Positions 49,600-52,224 of a DNA stretch of 52,224 nucleotides are shown piece after piece; position 1 is the first letter of the stretch; every line of letters starts with the position of its first letter. Source of the DNA: a virus. A model generated the notes under the pieces. It had not been told where the DNA came from. It did no database searches and saw only the letters and a program-made list of their open reading frames with translations. The translations under genes were made by a program, and so were the position numbers. The stretch lies in the IMG/VR virus record IMGVR_UViG_3300032242_000862, positions 1 through 52,224 of that record; one strand, written 5' to 3'.

Positions 49600-49815
49600 A
49601 TGGAAGCCATTCACGAACTTGCAAACGAAACCGACAAGCGGTTGAGTGTTCACGAGGCAATCTGCGCTCAACGGTATGAAAGCATTCAAAGCCGTTTTGA
49701 TGATGGCTCCAAGCGCATGACCAAGATCGAGTACCTTCTGTACGTGGTGATTGCGGCTGTGTTGCTTGGCCCCGGCGTGGCCGCTGAGTTTGTCAAGAAA
49801 ATGATCGGCATATGA
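49600..49815 (+). CDS. XhlA-like membrane protein, probable lysis helper
   Basis: A 71-residue protein. The helical start (ELANETDKRLSVHEAICAQR) ends in a membrane span (YLLYVVIAAVLLGPGVAAEF, about 46-65). This is the arrangement of XhlA-like lysis proteins, which assist holins. It opens the lysis cassette; its stop overlaps the pseudoknot below. Confidence 0.65.
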   Translation: MEAIHELANETDKRLSVHEAICAQRYESIQSRFDDGSKRMTKIEYLLYVVIAAVLLGPGVAAEFVKKMIGI

Positions 49816-49877
49816 CCTGAGCGCCCCAGCGTGAAAAGGCGGTGCTGGCAGACCATCGTATCAGGTCAACGTCTGCC
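49813..49877 (+). promoter_or_regulatory. candidate H-type pseudoknot in the leader of the next gene
   Basis: TGACCTGA (49813-49820) pairs with TCAGGTCA (49861-49868). GGCAGAC (49847-49853), inside that loop, pairs with GTCTGCC (49871-49877), outside it. The two perfect stems (8 and 7 bp) interleave as a pseudoknot. It ends 25 bases before the ATG at 49903, just ahead of the GGGAGGAG site, so it could control translation of that membrane protein. Confidence 0.5.
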
Positions 49878-49902
49878 ATGAATAACTGCGAGGGAGGAGA
49901 AA

Positions 49903-50379
49903 ATGATTGATCCATCAGAAGCACTTGACGCGATTAACTCAGCAGTTAACCTTGTCAAAAAGGCGGCAAACACCGCCCAAAACGTAGAAAGCCTCGGCCC
50001 ATTTTTGGGCCGTTACTTCGACGCCAAGGTCAACGGTCTTCAAGTTGTGCTTGATGCCAAGAATGGCAACTTCAAGGGTTCGGCCATGGGAAAAGCGTTT
50101 GAGATCGAGATGGCGATTGAGCGCAATCGTCAGTTCGAGGAAGACGTAAAAAATAAATTATTTTTTCCTAACCACATGGACTTGTGGAACAGGATCAAAG
50201 CCAGAGCAAATGCGATGGAGGCCGAGTTTGCAAAGGCGGCAAAGAAAGAAAAAGATGCCGCCGCCAGAAAAAAGAAGGAAGCACAGGAGGCTCTTGAGAT
50301 TGTGCTTGGGTCACTTGCTGGCGTATTATTGATCGGCATGGTGGGCTATGGAATCTACCAGTTGAGGAATCATGGATGA
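49903..50379 (+). CDS. helical protein with C-terminal membrane span
   Basis: A 158-residue protein with IEMAIERNRQFEEDVKNKLF and NRIKARANAMEAEFAKAAKK, a long basic helix, and one membrane span near the end (VLGSLAGVLLIGMVGYGIYQ). It is common in lysis cassettes of uncultured phages. A lysis or membrane-anchoring role is inferred. Confidence 0.6.
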   Translation: MIDPSEALDAINSAVNLVKKAANTAQNVESLGPFLGRYFDAKVNGLQVVLDAKNGNFKGSAMGKAFEIEMAIERNRQFEEDVKNKLFFPNHMDLWNRIKARANAMEAEFAKAAKKEKDAAARKKKEAQEALEIVLGSLAGVLLIGMVGYGIYQLRNHG

Positions 50380-50521
50380 GATCGTCGAGGGCTTTAAAAA
50401 ATGGTTTCGGCTATTTTGCAAAGTCGCTTGCGTTTGGTGGTTTTTGGATTTTGTCTACGTTTTGCCTGAGCCACTTGCCCAAAGGGCGATGGATAAGGCT
50501 TTGAGTTTTTTACCATTTTGA
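50372..50521 (+). CDS. 49-residue membrane-associated protein
   Basis: MDEIVEGFKKWFRLFCKVAC then VWWFLDFVYVLPEP: an amphipathic start and one hydrophobic stretch. The ATG overlaps the end of the previous gene. It lies in the lysis cassette; holin-like function is possible. Confidence 0.55.
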   Translation: MDEIVEGFKKWFRLFCKVACVWWFLDFVYVLPEPLAQRAMDKALSFLPF

Positions 50522-50529
50522 GGTGCAGT

Positions 50530-50742
50530 ATGAATTTAAAAGGTATCGTCACAGTGATTGCCGCCTTGTCTTTGATGGGCGTGGTCAGTTGCATGATTTA
50601 CATGTTCCTGTTGGCCATTTATGACCCAACTGTGGACGACAAAATTGTCTTTGACATTGTTGGCCCAGCCTTCCAAACAATCGTGGGTGGCTTCATTGGT
50701 CTGATCACGGGCATCCATATCTCAGACAAGAAGGACGAGTAA
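50530..50742 (+). CDS. holin-like protein
   Basis: A 70-residue protein with two membrane spans (IVTVIAALSLMGVVSCMIYM and FQTIVGGFIGLITGIHI) joined by a short acidic loop (DPTVDDKIVF). Size, topology and position directly before the spanin genes fit a class II holin, which would open the inner membrane at lysis. It overlaps the Rz-like start by one base. Confidence 0.65.
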   Translation: MNLKGIVTVIAALSLMGVVSCMIYMFLLAIYDPTVDDKIVFDIVGPAFQTIVGGFIGLITGIHISDKKDE

Positions 50743-51209
50743 TGTCCATCTTCAACCCATACGTCATTTTAGGTTTTGTGCTGGCGCTCATTGGTGCGTT
50801 CTTCACAGGCCACCACAAGGGCTACGCCGAGGCTGAAGCAGAACAGCAAGCCGAGATTGCGCGACTCAATGCTGAGGCCCGTGAGGTCGAGCATGTTATG
50901 ACGTCCAAGGTAAATGACTTATCAAACAAACTACAGAAGGCCAACAATGATGCAAAAGTTGAAATTGTTAAGCGCAACATGTCTATCGCTGATGGCACTC
51001 TGCGCTTGTCAATCCCCACCAAAAGCCCCCTATGTGCCGCCACAGGCTCCACCCCTGCCAGCGGAGATAACGAAACAAGAGCCGAACTTGAGCCAGCGTT
51101 TGCTCAAGCTCTTGTCGCCATCACAGACGATGGAGACGCCGCCATCAGAAAGCTCAATGCCTGCATCGACGCCTACAACACCATCCAAACCATGAAAGTT
51201 GAACAATGA
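50742..51209 (+). CDS. Rz-like inner-membrane spanin
   Basis: A 155-residue protein with an N-terminal membrane anchor (IFNPYVILGFVLALIGAFFT) followed by a long periplasmic coiled coil (AEQQAEIARLNAEAREVEHV; LSNKLQKANNDAKVEIVKRN). A second lipoprotein gene is nested in it in another frame, the classic Rz/Rz1 arrangement. It would disrupt the outer membrane with its partner. Confidence 0.85.
   Translation: MSIFNPYVILGFVLALIGAFFTGHHKGYAEAEAEQQAEIARLNAEAREVEHVMTSKVNDLSNKLQKANNDAKVEIVKRNMSIADGTLRLSIPTKSPLCAATGSTPASGDNETRAELEPAFAQALVAITDDGDAAIRKLNACIDAYNTIQTMKVEQ
50950..51195 (+). CDS. Rz1-like outer-membrane spanin lipoprotein, nested
   Basis: An 81-residue protein wholly inside the Rz-like gene in a different frame. 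It begins MQKLKLLSATCLSLMALCAC, a signal peptide with a lipobox-like end (Cys 18 or 20), followed by the Pro-rich PPKAPYVPPQAPPLPAE. ATG at 50947 is an alternative. It should be lipid-anchored in the outer membrane and pair with the Rz-like protein. Confidence 0.8.
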   Translation: MQKLKLLSATCLSLMALCACQSPPKAPYVPPQAPPLPAEITKQEPNLSQRLLKLLSPSQTMETPPSESSMPASTPTTPSKP

Positions 51210-51634
51210 ACCTTTCTGAACACTTCACATTGGAAGAACTGACCCATACCGACCACAGGGAGTTCGACAACACCCCAAACGAGGCCGAGAAGGCCAATTT
51301 AGAGCGTTTGGCAGCGTTTTTGGAGAAGGTCAAGGGGGTACTAGGGGGTAAGCCCGTAATGATCAACAGCGCCTTCCGTTGCAAACAAGTCAATGACGCC
51401 GTGGGTTCCAAGGACACCAGCCAGCACCGGATCGGTTGCGCGGCTGATCTGCGCATTCCCGGCATGACCCCTGATGAGGTGGTCCGGGCTGTGATTGCAT
51501 CGGATCTGCAGTTTGACCAGATCATTCGTGAGTTTGACCGATGGACACACATCAGCGTGCCCAACACGCCAGATGCCAAACCCCGTCGTCAGGCGCTCAT
51601 CATTGACAAGGCTGGCACCCGTCTGTTTGCCTGA
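51206..51634 (+). CDS. endolysin, M15-family zinc peptidase
   Basis: A 142-residue protein. MINSAFRCKQVN, SQHRIGCAADLRI (His and Asp zinc ligands, about residues 74-81) and RWTHISVP (His, about 114) are the zinc and catalytic motifs of M15 (VanY/L-Ala-D-Glu) peptidases used by phages as endolysins. It has no signal peptide and thus depends on the holin. It ends the lysis cassette. Confidence 0.85.
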   Translation: MNLSEHFTLEELTHTDHREFDNTPNEAEKANLERLAAFLEKVKGVLGGKPVMINSAFRCKQVNDAVGSKDTSQHRIGCAADLRIPGMTPDEVVRAVIASDLQFDQIIREFDRWTHISVPNTPDAKPRRQALIIDKAGTRLFA

Positions 51635-51688
51635 CGCCTTGCCTGAATACTGACTCAATGGGAAAATACAACAAAATGAAGGACTGAC

Positions 51689-52224
51689 ATGGCAAACATC
51701 CCATCATGGGTAATGACGTATGACGACTTGACCTCCACAGTGCTTCAATACTTGGAGCGCAAGGACGCTGCTGTCGTCAATGCCATCCCAACATTTATTT
51801 CCCTTGCTGAGTTTGAAATTGCCCAAGAGATCAAAACCTTGGGTCAGTTGCAGATCGTTGAGTCGACCATGACATCGGCAAACCCAGTCCTGCAAAAACC
51901 TGCCCGGTGGCGCAAGACAGTTTCCATGAACGTCTCGATCAACGGTGTGCGCCAGCCTGTTCTGTTGCGTAAGTACGAATATCTCAAAAACTATTGGCCA
52001 GACAGCAGCAAGACTGACATCCCACTGTTCTACGCTGACACCGATTGGGAGCACTGGTATCTGGCACCAACTCCAGCGACCAATTACTCGTTTGAGGTTC
52101 TGTACTACGAGCGGATTGCACCGCTGAGTTCAACCAACCAAACCAACTGGCTGACACAAAACGCACCGAACGCCATGTTGTTCGGAACCTTGTTGCAGGC
52201 GATGCCGTTCCTGAAAAATGACCA
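51689..52224 (+). CDS. head-tail adaptor, SU10-like (5' part)
   Basis: MANIPSWVMTYDDLTSTVLQ is the start, with AAGGAC upstream. The gene runs to the window end and continues at base 2 (212 residues in total). The sequence KYEYLKNYWPDSSKTDIPLF and TDWEHWYLAPTPATNYSFEV belongs to adaptor proteins that sit between portal and tail. Following the lysis genes and preceding the gp10-like protein, it opens the tail-assembly block. Confidence 0.8.
   Translation, partial: MANIPSWVMTYDDLTSTVLQYLERKDAAVVNAIPTFISLAEFEIAQEIKTLGQLQIVESTMTSANPVLQKPARWRKTVSMNVSINGVRQPVLLRKYEYLKNYWPDSSKTDIPLFYADTDWEHWYLAPTPATNYSFEVLYYERIAPLSSTNQTNWLTQNAPNAMLFGTLLQAMPFLKND
52102..52224. repeat. terminal direct repeat, right copy
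   Basis: Identical to bases 1-123; marks the circular overlap. Confidence 0.95.

Noticed and set aside
1-52224. Integrase, reverse transcriptase (DGR), CRISPR or toxin-antitoxin module
   Set aside because: I looked for tyrosine or serine recombinase motifs, YxDD reverse transcriptase motifs and regularly spaced repeats in the translated genes and the DNA and saw none.

Overview
The window is an essentially complete genome of a tailed double-stranded DNA phage, written linearly from a circular or circularly permuted molecule. Bases 1-123 are repeated exactly at 52102-52224, and the head-tail adaptor gene starts at 51689 and finishes at 226 across that junction, giving about 52,101 unique bases. 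The virion genes point to a short-tailed (podovirus-like) phage: a P22-type portal, a SU10-like adaptor, a gp10-like stabilisation protein, large internal or ejected proteins, and no tape measure or tail sheath. Nested spanin genes indicate a Gram-negative host. Short protein families such as QPAPVQEP, LPQRTWVGLTD and DUF6321-like recall phages of freshwater Betaproteobacteria (Comamonadaceae or Burkholderiaceae), but this is recollection, not proof. I see no integrase, no DNA polymerase, no tRNA, no CRISPR and no reverse transcriptase.

Layout. (1) 12906 leftward to 10821: early operon with a ssDNA-binding protein, a 55-residue membrane protein, a basic coiled-coil protein, a PD-(D/E)XK exonuclease and a small acidic protein. 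It converges on the rightward late operon at a terminator near 10800. (2) 13017 to 24624 rightward: small HTH protein, ParB-like protein, SF2 helicase, Toprim primase, then a probable independent structured non-coding RNA (16496-16882) with its own promoter and terminator, then many small accessory genes including a RuvC-like resolvase and an HNH/Ref-like nuclease. (3) 24753 rightward through 52224 and on from 1 to 10670: packaging (terminase small and large), a 1573-residue modular protein, portal, GroES-like protein, scaffold, decoration and capsid proteins, a set of small basic glycine-pair proteins, adaptor-like protein, tail fibres ending in an S74 chaperone, lysis cassette (XhlA/holin-like proteins, Rz with nested Rz1, M15 endolysin), adaptor, gp10-like protein and four internal virion proteins.

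How it works together. The exonuclease, SSB, helicase, primase and RuvC-like protein would manage recombination-dependent replication using the host polymerase. Four operons carry the same promoter/operator-like sequence (around TCTAAYTTYGTGTTATAAT), suggesting one early regulon. The ParB-like gene contains one of three copies of a 17-base palindrome (TACTAGTCWGACTAGTA); the others follow the terminase and portal genes, making an orphan ParB/site pair.

The strongest candidates for new biology are the roughly 385-nt RNA, the ParB-palindrome pair, and the glycine-pair punctuation and C-terminal tryptophan signatures shared by neighbouring virion proteins.
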